DNA of 5,388 bases, taken from positions 1-5,388 of the forward strand of contig CALGGS010000167.1 of assembly GCA_937915735.1 (NCBI GenBank), given 5' to 3'. How positions within the stretch are numbered: position 1 is the first letter of the stretch; every line of letters begins with the position of its first letter. Positions 1 through 5,388 of this stretch are shown here, one piece after another. The notes beneath the pieces are model-generated. The model saw only the letters and a program-made list of their open reading frames with translations. It was not told the origin of the DNA and did not search any database. This DNA is from an uncultured Treponema sp. GTDB lineage: Bacteria > Spirochaetota > Spirochaetia > Treponematales > Treponemataceae. Both the position numbers and the translations under genes were made by a program.

Positions 1-2126
1 TCCTTGATTGCATAAGTTACTTTATCTGTTGAATAAGACGGAGTAAGGCTTGTAGACAATTCATAGCCCGCAACAGCCTGTGCCTTTGAAAGAATAAGGC
101 TTGTGATTGGAGTTTCTTCCTCGTCAACAAAACTTACCGCAGTCGCCGGGAATTCATCCTCTGGGATAGTATCAGCAGCAACAACGACAATCTTAGAAAT
201 TTCAGTGTAAACAGTTCCGTCTGTAGAGATTGTACCGAATCCTACAAACACTTCGTCTGTACCAGTATATGTGTAAGAAATTTCTTTAGCTTCGATTGCC
301 GCAGAATAGACTGGCTCACCAGCAAACAAAGCGTCAGCCGTTTTTGAAACATAGAAAGCGAGAGAGCGAACAGGTTTGTTTGTTTTTGGCGTAACAGAAA
401 CTTTGAATGGACCTGGCACTGCTTCCAGTGTCTGCACTGCAGGAACAATTTTTTCAACATTTGCAGCCTTTTCTTCGTCTGTTGCAGAATCTCCAGCCCA
501 CTTTGAATATCCAAGACCACGGTCACTAGCTACATATTCGAAAGCAGTACCACTGACGACGCTCAATCCTTTTCCAAGATATCCAACATAACTGCCTTCC
601 GCAGTTGTAATAATAGCTGCGACATTAGCAGACGTATCTCTTTCAGGAATTGTATTCCAGACTTTTGCATTTGCATGAGAAGTCATATCCCATACAGTTT
701 CAGCGCTTACAGAAAGAGTATATGTTCCCACTTCAACTTCGATTGCCTCTGACGCTCGGCTTGTACCTTCAACGCCTGCAGTTCGGAACTTATACTTTCC
801 TGCGGTCGTAACTTCATAAGAAGCCTCGGCACTAACCCATTCATCAGATGAATTGAGATATTCAATACCCTCTTTGCTTGTAAGAGTGATTGAGCCTTTG
901 CCATTTACGATGTCAACAACAGTGAAGTTGCTTGCTTCCGGAGCGGCAGCCTGTGGTAAAGTTGTATCAACATATTCTGCAACAGTAACACTTACGGCTT
1001 TTGAAGCGCCTGCGACATCAGTTGCGGCATAGCGGATTTTAACAGTTCCGTATGTTGTAAGTGCGATTGTTTCACTTTCAACTTTTGTCCAAGTCGTTCC
1101 ATTATCAACTGAATACTCAAGACCGGTAACAGTTTCTTTTGCAGCATCAACGGTGATTGAATATCCTGCTGCGCTTGAATTTGCTGTAAATGAACTTGCA
1201 GACGGTGGATCAAGAACAACGGCTTCTGTCCAAATAACAATAGCCTTGAAATTTGTAGAATTTGCCCCACTAACATAAATATAGAATGTTGTATCTGAAA
1301 CAAGTTTAGAATCCAAGGTATAAGCACATTCAGGATAGTCATCAGTTGTAGCAAGAGTTATTGCTTTTGTTAAAGATGCTCCATCAGTAATAGTAATTTC
1401 AGAACCGTTACCAGATTTTGCATATACCGAAATTTTTCCAGTTCCAGCAGGAGCAGTAAAAGTCATATATTTTTTTTCAGTGCTTCCACTAGCGCCAAGC
1501 TGTACATATCCGTAAACAGTTTTTTGTTCACCATCAATCGTAAAAGTCTTAGAACCGTTATCTCGATATGCAGCCTGATTTGTAGAGTTAGCAAAAATTG
1601 TCACTCCACCAAGTGTTTTTGTCTCTGAGACTTTTACAGAAGCACCTTCATGAGTTGAGCTTGCAACACCATCAAGCTGATCAAAGTAATCGCTTACAAG
1701 CCAAATTGTACTAGCTTCCAGTTCTAAGGTTTCATCTTCATTAGCTTCTTTGCCAACTCTCTTTGTTACTGATGTTGTGATTTTTCCGTCTTTTGCGACT
1801 GTTACGCTGATTGTCGCGTAGTCTTCTTTATCGGCGTCTTCTTTTGCCGTGAGTGTGGTTGATCCGGCTTTTTTAGATGTGATTACGATTTCCGATTTGT
1901 CGTCATTGTAATCTGCCGTTGCGATTGTTTCGTCGTCACTCGTTACGACTGTTGTTGCTACACCGAGAATTTTGGCATCATTTGTGACTTTAGCAGTCTG
2001 AGATGTAAAGGTGACTTTGTTGTCGTCCCCGTCATCTGAAGAACAGCTTGTTAAATACCCCCCCCCGACTACACAAACGAATAGTGCAGCTAGAAGGGTT
2101 GCCAGTAACTTAGAAAATTTTTTCAT
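1..2126 (-). CDS. Large multi-domain surface lipoprotein with Ig-like and carbohydrate-binding-like modules, C-terminus beyond the left edge
   Basis: The frame is open from ATG at 2126 to the window edge (708 codons, no stop seen). The start is supported by GGGGG at 2134-2138, 7 nt upstream. Residues 1-28 form a lipoprotein signal peptide: basic MKKFSK, a hydrophobic core, then lipobox LTSC with Cys28 as the predicted lipidated residue. An acidic linker (SSDDGDD) follows. Residues ~37-112 look like a bacterial Ig-like (Big) domain. Residues ~135-304 form a beta-rich module with YMTFTAP, ISVYAKSG and TTFYIYVSG, resembling accessory domains in secreted pectate-lyase-type proteins. Two related ~80-residue units follow at ~306-386 and ~391-467 (EYSVDNGTTW; RTAGVEGTSRASEA). 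Another beta module spans ~470-650 (VWDMTS near its start), and a second Big-like domain starts at ~660 (LTPSYSTDKVTY). A surface or periplasm-facing protein, perhaps glycan-binding or a carbohydrate-active enzyme, is inferred from these modules; no catalytic domain is visible. The G9 tract in the signal peptide is described separately. Confidence 0.85.
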   Translation of the reverse strand, partial: MKKFSKLLATLLAALFVCVVGGGYLTSCSSDDGDDNKVTFTSQTAKVTNDAKILGVATTVVTSDDETIATADYNDDKSEIVITSKKAGSTTLTAKEDADKEDYATISVTVAKDGKITTSVTKRVGKEANEDETLELEASTIWLVSDYFDQLDGVASSTHEGASVKVSETKTLGGVTIFANSTNQAAYRDNGSKTFTIDGEQKTVYGYVQLGASGSTEKKYMTFTAPAGTGKISVYAKSGNGSEITITDGASLTKAITLATTDDYPECAYTLDSKLVSDTTFYIYVSGANSTNFKAIVIWTEAVVLDPPSASSFTANSSAAGYSITVDAAKETVTGLEYSVDNGTTWTKVESETIALTTYGTVKIRYAATDVAGASKAVSVTVAEYVDTTLPQAAAPEASNFTVVDIVNGKGSITLTSKEGIEYLNSSDEWVSAEASYEVTTAGKYKFRTAGVEGTSRASEAIEVEVGTYTLSVSAETVWDMTSHANAKVWNTIPERDTSANVAAIITTAEGSYVGYLGKGLSVVSGTAFEYVASDRGLGYSKWAGDSATDEEKAANVEKIVPAVQTLEAVPGPFKVSVTPKTNKPVRSLAFYVSKTADALFAGEPVYSAAIEAKEISYTYTGTDEVFVGFGTISTDGTVYTEISKIVVVAADTIPEDEFPATAVSFVDEEETPITSLILSKAQAVAGYELSTSLTPSYSTDKVTYAIK
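1212..1724 (-). other. Carbohydrate-binding-like beta module with distinct codon use
   Basis: This part of the lipoprotein gene (residues ~135-304) encodes a module starting near STIWLVSDYFDQL and ending near FKAIVIWTE. The order of strands, with a GYVQLG-like segment, YMTFTAP, ISVYAKSG and FYIYVSG, resembles the non-catalytic domain found beside secreted pectate lyases; this is from memory of the pattern, not a search. Its codons differ from its neighbours: none of ten Ile codons is ATC and nine of ten Asp codons are GAT, while in residues 36-127 five of six Ile codons are ATC and seven of ten Asp codons are GAC. Confidence 0.5.
2058..2066 (-). repeat. Poly-G (G9) tract in lipoprotein signal-peptide coding region, candidate phase-variation switch
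   Basis: Nine consecutive C on the plus strand read as GGG GGG GGG on the coding strand and encode Gly21-Gly23, just before the lipobox Cys28. With nine G the long frame is open. With eight, the next codons are GGT ATT TAA and translation stops at once. With ten, the frame ends at TGA nine codons after the tract. Loss or gain of one G would therefore abolish the protein. Length-variable poly-G tracts are established phase-variation elements in Treponema pallidum (tpr promoters and some ORFs). That this tract varies is an inference. Confidence 0.75.
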
Positions 2127-2133
2127 AAATTTT

Positions 2134-2138
2134 CCCCC
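2134..2138 (-). promoter_or_regulatory. Ribosome binding site of the large lipoprotein gene
   Basis: The coding strand reads AAAAAGGGGGAAAATTT before ATG. The five-G core lies 7 nt from the start codon and fixes the start at 2126. Confidence 0.65.
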
Positions 2139-2141
2139 TTT

Positions 2142-2198
2142 TTAAATATGTGACTGCCAAATAATGGCAGTTATGTCCTTTTTAAACGCCTGCAGCAA
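2142..2198 (-). CDS. Possible 18-codon upstream ORF in the lipoprotein leader
   Basis: A TTG at 2198-2196 lies 6 nt after GAGAGGA (2205-2211) and opens a short frame encoding MLQAFKKDITAIIWQSHI, ending in TAA at 2144-2142. The stop falls just before the ribosome binding site of the large lipoprotein gene, and the frame crosses both arms of the stem-loop at 2153-2171. It could be a leader peptide coupling ribosome passage to opening of that hairpin. A short open stretch with a TTG start is also likely by chance in AT-rich DNA, so this is tentative. Confidence 0.2.
   Translation of the reverse strand: MLQAFKKDITAIIWQSHI
2153..2171 (-). promoter_or_regulatory. Stem-loop in the lipoprotein 5' leader
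   Basis: ACTGCCA (2153-2159) and TGGCAGT (2165-2171) are perfect inverted repeats separated by five bases. In the transcript they would form a 7-bp hairpin with a UUAUU loop, 14 nt before the five-G ribosome binding site. There is no following T-run, so it is not a terminator. It may affect translation or mRNA stability. Confidence 0.45.
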
Positions 2199-2263
2199 TT
2201 TTGTTCCTCTCAAAATCACAAAAGACGAGTTATGTCACTTTGTTCCTCTCAAAATGGCAATTA
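2163..2263. repeat. Duplicated repeat module in the intergenic leader
   Basis: A 17-nt sequence, TTTGTTCCTCTCAAAAT, occurs identically at 2200-2216 and 2239-2255. AGTTATGTC occurs at 2169-2177 and 2228-2236. AATGGCAGTTA (2163-2173) nearly matches AATGGCAATTA (2253-2263). The elements come in the same order, which suggests a partly degraded tandem duplication. On the minus strand it reads CATTTTGAGAGGAACAAAG, which resembles from memory the dispersed intergenic 'GTCATTTTGAG..' repeats of several bacterial genomes. Confidence 0.6.
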
Positions 2264-2268
2264 AATAT

Positions 2269-2274
2269 ATTATA
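2269..2274 (-). promoter_or_regulatory. Candidate -10 box for the large lipoprotein gene
   Basis: The minus strand has a consensus TATAAT here, within CAGTATAATATAT, 142 nt before the start codon. No good -35 lies at 17 bp (TTTTTA at 2292-2297), so the promoter may be weak or activator-dependent. Transcription from it would give a leader of about 135 nt carrying the repeats and the stem-loop. Confidence 0.45.
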
Positions 2275-2350
2275 CTGAAACAGATTTGAAATAAAAATGC
2301 GACTTTTTGAACTTTTCAGACAATTTAGCTGGATGTAAAAAAAAATCAGG

Positions 2351-3589
2351 CTATCTAAGCATACTCGGAGTTGCGAATTTATAGCCCTTGGCCCTCATTT
2401 CAGGGTACATTTCGGCTAACAAATCGGGAAGGATTTTCACGCTTTTGTCTACATGACCAATTACAATCGCACGGCCGTGTCGGTTTGCGTATGCTAAAGT
2501 TTCCCTCATACGCTCCAGCATTTTTGCCCTGTCAATGTCGTTATCGAGATAGGGACCTGCCTTTTCAAAAATCTGCATATCCCGCTCAAGAGCGGCCTGA
2601 GGAGCCTTTGTTGCCGCCGTCGTCCTTGAATCCAAAAAGTAAACGCCTTTTTCCTGACAAACCTCCAGCACAGCCCCGATTTTTATTTCATTTGAAGTAA
2701 TCAGAGAGCCTTCGTGATTGTTCATTCCTTTTACTCCCGGACCCAATTCCTGAAGATTTTGCTTTACGACCTCGGCAATTTCGTAAGTAGTCATATCAAT
2801 TTTTATAGCACCGGGACCTGGATCAAGATTTAAATTCGCAGCCTGCATTGGCTGATGCAGAATCACTTCTTTTCCGAAAGAGCGGATTACATCCGCACAT
2901 TGCCTGGACTGAGGAAGTTTTGGAAGCACCGCAATCGTAATCGGAAAGGGAAGCTCGGCATATTTTCTGGTATTTTCAGCACTTCGCCCCGCATCATCAA
3001 TGACGATGACAATCGTAGCCCCGTTTGAAGCCGGCGGTAAATCAAAGCGATTTCTCACTGCATTTTGCACAGTCGCCTCATTTTGCTTCGGAGTGACAAG
3101 GGAAGCAACCTGAACATTTTTTTGACTTGCACCGGCAGAAGAAGCATTCACTTTTTTCGGAACAGTCACACCAGTTTTTTCGACAGGCTTTGTCACAGCT
3201 TTTTGCGAGCCGACATCGTTTTTCTCCACAATTTTAGGAGCTTCAACAGTCTTTGTTTTTTCTACAGATTTTGGTTTCTCTACAGGTTTTGGTTTTTCAA
3301 CAAGCGCAGGCTTTTCTGCGTTTTTTGATTTCTCCGCAATCTTTGGAGCCTCAGCCGCCTTCGGTTTTTCTGCGGTCTTCGGCTTTTCTGTAACCTTCGC
3401 TTTTTCTGCAGTCTTTGAAACCTCAACGGCTTTTGCTTTTTCCGCAATTTGAGGATTAAAAGCCACGCTGACGGCGATTGCACTAACGCAAATCGCACAA
3501 ATCAGGCCGCAAAAAACGAGAACCTTATTTTTAGCGAGAACTACCTTTGGCTTTCTGGATTTTTTCTTAGGAGAACGACGGGCAGGCAT
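2351..3589 (-). CDS. Divergent polysaccharide deacetylase (YibQ-like), membrane-anchored
   Basis: The product (412 aa) has a basic cytoplasmic tail (1-22), one membrane segment (~23-44) and thirteen hexapeptide repeats (49-126, consensus [AV]EKPKx). A linker follows, then a NodB-like divergent polysaccharide deacetylase domain (~190-412). Visible family motifs are IDDAG (Asp198-Asp199), LHQPMQ (His245), GMNNHEGS (His292), FLDSRT (Asp320), Asp337, YLDNDID (349-353) and IGHV (His379). The family is related to carbohydrate deacetylases, but an enzymatic substrate is not firmly established; in E. coli yibQ lies next to the cell-division murein-hydrolase activator envC. The enzyme domain should face the periplasm and may act on peptidoglycan or another envelope glycan. 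It is the second gene of an operon, starting 13 nt after the upstream stop. There is no clear Shine-Dalgarno sequence, so translational coupling is likely. The family call is confident; the substrate is unknown. Confidence 0.88.
   Translation of the reverse strand: MPARRSPKKKSRKPKVVLAKNKVLVFCGLICAICVSAIAVSVAFNPQIAEKAKAVEVSKTAEKAKVTEKPKTAEKPKAAEAPKIAEKSKNAEKPALVEKPKPVEKPKSVEKTKTVEAPKIVEKNDVGSQKAVTKPVEKTGVTVPKKVNASSAGASQKNVQVASLVTPKQNEATVQNAVRNRFDLPPASNGATIVIVIDDAGRSAENTRKYAELPFPITIAVLPKLPQSRQCADVIRSFGKEVILHQPMQAANLNLDPGPGAIKIDMTTYEIAEVVKQNLQELGPGVKGMNNHEGSLITSNEIKIGAVLEVCQEKGVYFLDSRTTAATKAPQAALERDMQIFEKAGPYLDNDIDRAKMLERMRETLAYANRHGRAIVIGHVDKSVKILPDLLAEMYPEMRAKGYKFATPSMLR
3212..3445 (-). repeat. 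Tandem 18-bp repeat (13 units) encoding Lys/Glu-rich hexapeptides
   Basis: Thirteen consecutive 18-bp units encode hexapeptides such as VEKPKP, AEKPKA, AEAPKI and VEKTKT, in perfect six-residue register from Ala49 to Val126 of the deacetylase. The segment is rich in Lys, Glu, Pro and Ala, so it should be an extended, charged spacer between the membrane anchor and the enzyme domain, perhaps spanning or binding the peptidoglycan layer. Repeats of this kind commonly change copy number. Confidence 0.85.
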
Positions 3590-3602
3590 TTTTATCTGAA
3601 AC

Positions 3603-4973
3603 TCAAAGAGGAGCGAATAAATCTGATGAAAGAACTCTCGTCAGGTGAACAAAACTGTCTGGATATTTTTTCGTAAACTGTGCGAGAGACATTTCCTTGC
3701 CATTTTCAAAAACCGTGCACCCGAACTGGCCATCCTTATCAAAATAAGGAATTATAGCGGCCGATGAGTCAAAAATCTTAAATTCAGGGCTTCCGTCGGC
3801 CGGGTGAACAGTCCTTCTGATTGCCGCAAGATAAAAATAAGTCGGCTCACTAGATGCCAAAACATACAAAAGCGGCTTTAAATATTTAATTTCATAGCCA
3901 GAGTCCTTTATGTAACCTGCGACCTGAGCGATTCCTTTTTCAGAAATTTCAGAGCTAAAAGGCTCGATTTTAACATCTACCCCGCTCTGTTCGTAAAGAT
4001 AATTTTTTCTTGCCTGAATCGACAGCTTTGCGCTCGCAAGATTTCTCGTCCAGTCAAGGGAACGGAAAAGGCTTTCTTTTGCCCCGCGAATTCCCTGAGT
4101 TCCGATTGGATTCTGCACTGTTGTCGCTCGGCGAAGCGGATCCGTATGAAGGGAGCTTCCCGCCAATGGCTTTACAAGTCCGTCAACAATCCATTTTAAA
4201 AATCCCAAATCGTCCATCGTAAGAATATCATTATGAACATCAGATTTTTCTACCTTTCTTTCTTTTCCGTCTGAAACATAAACAGGCTTATCATAAGCGT
4301 CATAAGTGGCGTTTTTTTCATATTTTATTCTCTCAAGATTTTTCCGGATGACACCAATCATAACAAGATTTCCGTGATACTGCTCAGGGTGAATATCCGC
4401 GTAGTGCCACGGAAGAGATTTCTCAGTCAAATCAAGAACCTGGGCGAATGAAGCCGTGTAAAAAAAGTCAAAATCAACTCCGACGGGAACTCCCCGGCTT
4501 ACAAAACAACCGTCAATCACAAAATCCGCGAGCGTTTTCTTGCCTGCCGGAGAAAACTGAACGAAAACCTCGCTGTCACGGGCAAAATAAAAGCGGATAT
4601 TAAGCGCTTTTCCGGTAACAGAATCCCTGTTCAAAATCCAGCTGCCCGGAGCGTCGACGGGATATTCGTCAACCATTTTGTGCTGGACTCCGTCCTGCGT
4701 GTACAAATCTACCGCAACCTTTGTCTCTGGAGAAACAATAATTGAAAAAATATCTCTTGTCTCTTCCATTTTGACCTGAAATACCTGACCGATAGAATTC
4801 GTGCGAAGCTCAGTGCGATTATTTCTTAAGGCAGAAAGAGGCTCCTCGAACCAGTTTTCTGCTACAGTCTTGCGAATTACGGAAGAGTCTGGAATACGGA
4901 ATTTATTATTTTGTGCAGAAAGAGAAAAAATCGATAATAAAAACAAAATCAAAAAAAAATGTGAGCGCTTCAT
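3603..4973 (-). CDS. Exported protein of unknown function, first gene of the deacetylase operon
   Basis: I do not recognise this 456-residue protein. ATG at 4973 is chosen because GGAG lies 6 nt upstream (4980-4983) and the protein then begins with a typical signal peptide: MKRSH, a Phe/Leu-rich core and SLSAQ, with cleavage likely after Ala20. An in-frame TTG at 5063 would add 30 charged residues ahead of the signal and is rejected. There is no lipobox. The N-terminal part (~60-180) looks beta-rich (FQVKMEETRDIFSIIV, LNIRFYFARDSEVFVQF). The middle is more helical and contains FLKWIVDGLVKPLAGS (258-273). The C-terminal part carries YFYLAAIRR (379-387) and an AIIPYFDKDGQFGC segment (406-419). 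The mature chain has two cysteines, 156 and 419, which could form a disulfide. The 13-nt spacing to the deacetylase gene implies co-transcription and a shared envelope role; this is inference only. Confidence 0.8.
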   Translation of the reverse strand: MKRSHFFLILFLLSIFSLSAQNNKFRIPDSSVIRKTVAENWFEEPLSALRNNRTELRTNSIGQVFQVKMEETRDIFSIIVSPETKVAVDLYTQDGVQHKMVDEYPVDAPGSWILNRDSVTGKALNIRFYFARDSEVFVQFSPAGKKTLADFVIDGCFVSRGVPVGVDFDFFYTASFAQVLDLTEKSLPWHYADIHPEQYHGNLVMIGVIRKNLERIKYEKNATYDAYDKPVYVSDGKERKVEKSDVHNDILTMDDLGFLKWIVDGLVKPLAGSSLHTDPLRRATTVQNPIGTQGIRGAKESLFRSLDWTRNLASAKLSIQARKNYLYEQSGVDVKIEPFSSEISEKGIAQVAGYIKDSGYEIKYLKPLLYVLASSEPTYFYLAAIRRTVHPADGSPEFKIFDSSAAIIPYFDKDGQFGCTVFENGKEMSLAQFTKKYPDSFVHLTRVLSSDLFAPL

Positions 4974-4979
4974 CAAAAT

Positions 4980-4986
4980 CTCCTCT
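4980..4986 (-). promoter_or_regulatory. Ribosome binding site fixing the start of the exported protein
   Basis: The coding strand reads AGAGGAGATTTTGATG. The purine-rich GGAG core is 6 nt from ATG at 4973, which decides between this start and the in-frame TTG at 5063. Confidence 0.75.
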
Positions 4987-5101
4987 TTTATTTTCGGATT
5001 TTTTTTTATGATTTTAAATGATTTACGCAGTTTTTTCTGTTCCTGCTTTACGCTCTCCAACAACTATAATGCGTTTGCCCTGTAAACATTCCCTTACTTT
5101 C

Positions 5102-5130
5102 TTGCCGATTATATCTATATATTTTATAAT
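5102..5130 (+). promoter_or_regulatory. Sigma-70-type promoter for the PAS-domain gene
   Basis: TTGCCG (5102-5107) and TATAAT (5125-5130) are separated by exactly 17 bp. Transcription would start near 5137, giving an unusually short leader of about 14 nt that begins at the AGGA ribosome binding site. Confidence 0.6.
5108..5113 (-). promoter_or_regulatory. Candidate -10 box for the exported protein/deacetylase operon
   Basis: A perfect TATAAT on the minus strand lies about 135 nt before the operon's first start codon. No convincing -35 is present at 16-19 bp. The box sits inside the spacer of the plus-strand promoter at 5102-5130, so the two would compete if both are used. A true promoter closer to the gene cannot be excluded. 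Confidence 0.3.
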
Positions 5131-5136
5131 AATTTT

Positions 5137-5140
5137 AGGA
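5137..5140 (+). promoter_or_regulatory. Ribosome binding site of the PAS-domain gene
   Basis: AGGA lies 10 nt before ATG at 5151. A second ATG at 5157 is 16 nt away, so the first ATG is preferred. Confidence 0.5.
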
Positions 5141-5150
5141 TTCGGCAGCT

Positions 5151-5388
5151 ATGGAAATGACAGTAGACTTATTTGACAGCATCATAAACACTTCGCAAGA
5201 CTGTGTTTTCTGGAAGGACAAAAACAGGAGATTTCTTGGCGTAAACCAGGCTTTTTTGGATTTTTACGGATTCGAATCAGAAGATGTGCTCTTAGGCAAA
5301 AATGATGAGGAAATGGGCTGGCATTCTGATCCAGAGCCTTTTAAGCAGGACGAGCTGCGGGTTTTAGCCGGTAAAAGCACTTACAAAG
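5151..5388 (+). CDS. PAS-domain signalling protein, N-terminal fragment
   Basis: Seventy-nine codons are visible before the right edge. The protein begins directly with a PAS sensor domain: SIINTSQDCVFWKDKNR (10-26), then FLGVNQAFLDFYGF (28-41) with the conserved N-x-A-F element, then the LLGKNDEEMGW segment (47-57) typical of PAS domains after helix F. There is no signal peptide or membrane segment before it, so this part is cytoplasmic. Proteins starting this way usually continue into a histidine kinase, GGDEF and/or EAL output, or further PAS domains; which applies here cannot be seen. It is transcribed divergently from the exported protein/deacetylase operon and has its own promoter. Confidence 0.8.
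   Translation, partial: MEMTVDLFDSIINTSQDCVFWKDKNRRFLGVNQAFLDFYGFESEDVLLGKNDEEMGWHSDPEPFKQDELRVLAGKSTYK

Noticed and set aside
242..1354. Three minus-strand open frames (242-526, 707-904, 992-1354) in one alternative frame
   Set aside because: They lie inside the continuous lipoprotein frame, give low-complexity Leu/Gln-rich sequence, and are shadows of that gene rather than pieces of a broken one.
2058..2066. G9 as a frameshifted pseudogene
   Set aside because: The frame is intact with nine G and stays open for over 700 codons with sensible domains on the far side.
2337..2350. Rho-independent terminator after the deacetylase gene
   Set aside because: A run of nine T follows the stop on the minus strand, but I found no stable GC-rich stem before it, so read-through towards the lipoprotein gene cannot be excluded.
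2127..2350. CRISPR array or riboswitch in the leader
   Set aside because: There are only two 17-nt repeats 39 nt apart with duplicated flanks, and no recognisable riboswitch core; a degraded duplicated repeat explains it better.
2371..3676. Plus-strand open frames opposite the deacetylase gene
   Set aside because: They have no family resemblance or ribosome binding sites and mirror the repeat-rich coding strand.
4974..5063. N-terminal extension of the exported protein from an in-frame TTG at 5063
   Set aside because: It would place 30 lysine-rich residues ahead of a typical signal peptide and uses TTG, whereas ATG at 4973 has a strong GGAG at proper spacing.

Overview
The window reads as a stretch of a host-associated or rumen/gut-type spirochaete chromosome, most likely Treponema or a close relative. 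This rests on protein style: a multi-domain surface lipoprotein with a relaxed lipobox and Ig-like modules, a periplasmic divergent polysaccharide deacetylase, and a sensory PAS protein. It also rests on moderate GC by eye and on a poly-G tract of the kind known from treponemes. No rRNA, tRNA or database match was available, so the genus is an inference.

Layout. Positions 1-2126 (minus strand) hold most of one long gene that runs off the left edge. It encodes a lipoprotein of at least 708 residues built from a Big-type Ig domain, a carbohydrate-binding-like beta module, two ~80-residue repeats, a second beta module and the start of another Big-type domain. Its catalytic or C-terminal part, if any, lies outside the window. 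A run of nine G sits in its signal-peptide coding region. Positions 2127-2350 are its promoter and a leader of about 135 nt, with duplicated 17-nt and 9-nt repeats, a 7-bp stem-loop and a possible 18-codon upstream ORF.

Positions 2351-4973 (minus strand) form a two-gene operon. The first gene (3603-4973) encodes an exported protein of 456 residues that I do not recognise. Thirteen nucleotides later comes a membrane-anchored divergent polysaccharide deacetylase (YibQ-like, 412 aa, 2351-3589) with thirteen lysine/glutamate-rich hexapeptide repeats between anchor and enzyme domain. Together they suggest an envelope or peptidoglycan-related unit, though the role of the first protein is unknown.

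Positions 4974-5150 are a divergent intergenic region with back-to-back candidate promoters. Positions 5151-5388 (plus strand) hold the beginning of a gene whose product starts with a PAS sensor domain and is cut by the right edge.

The most notable signal is the G9 tract: a change of one G in either direction puts a stop codon within or just after the signal peptide, so expression of the large lipoprotein could be switched on and off by slippage. The copy in this window is in frame (ON).
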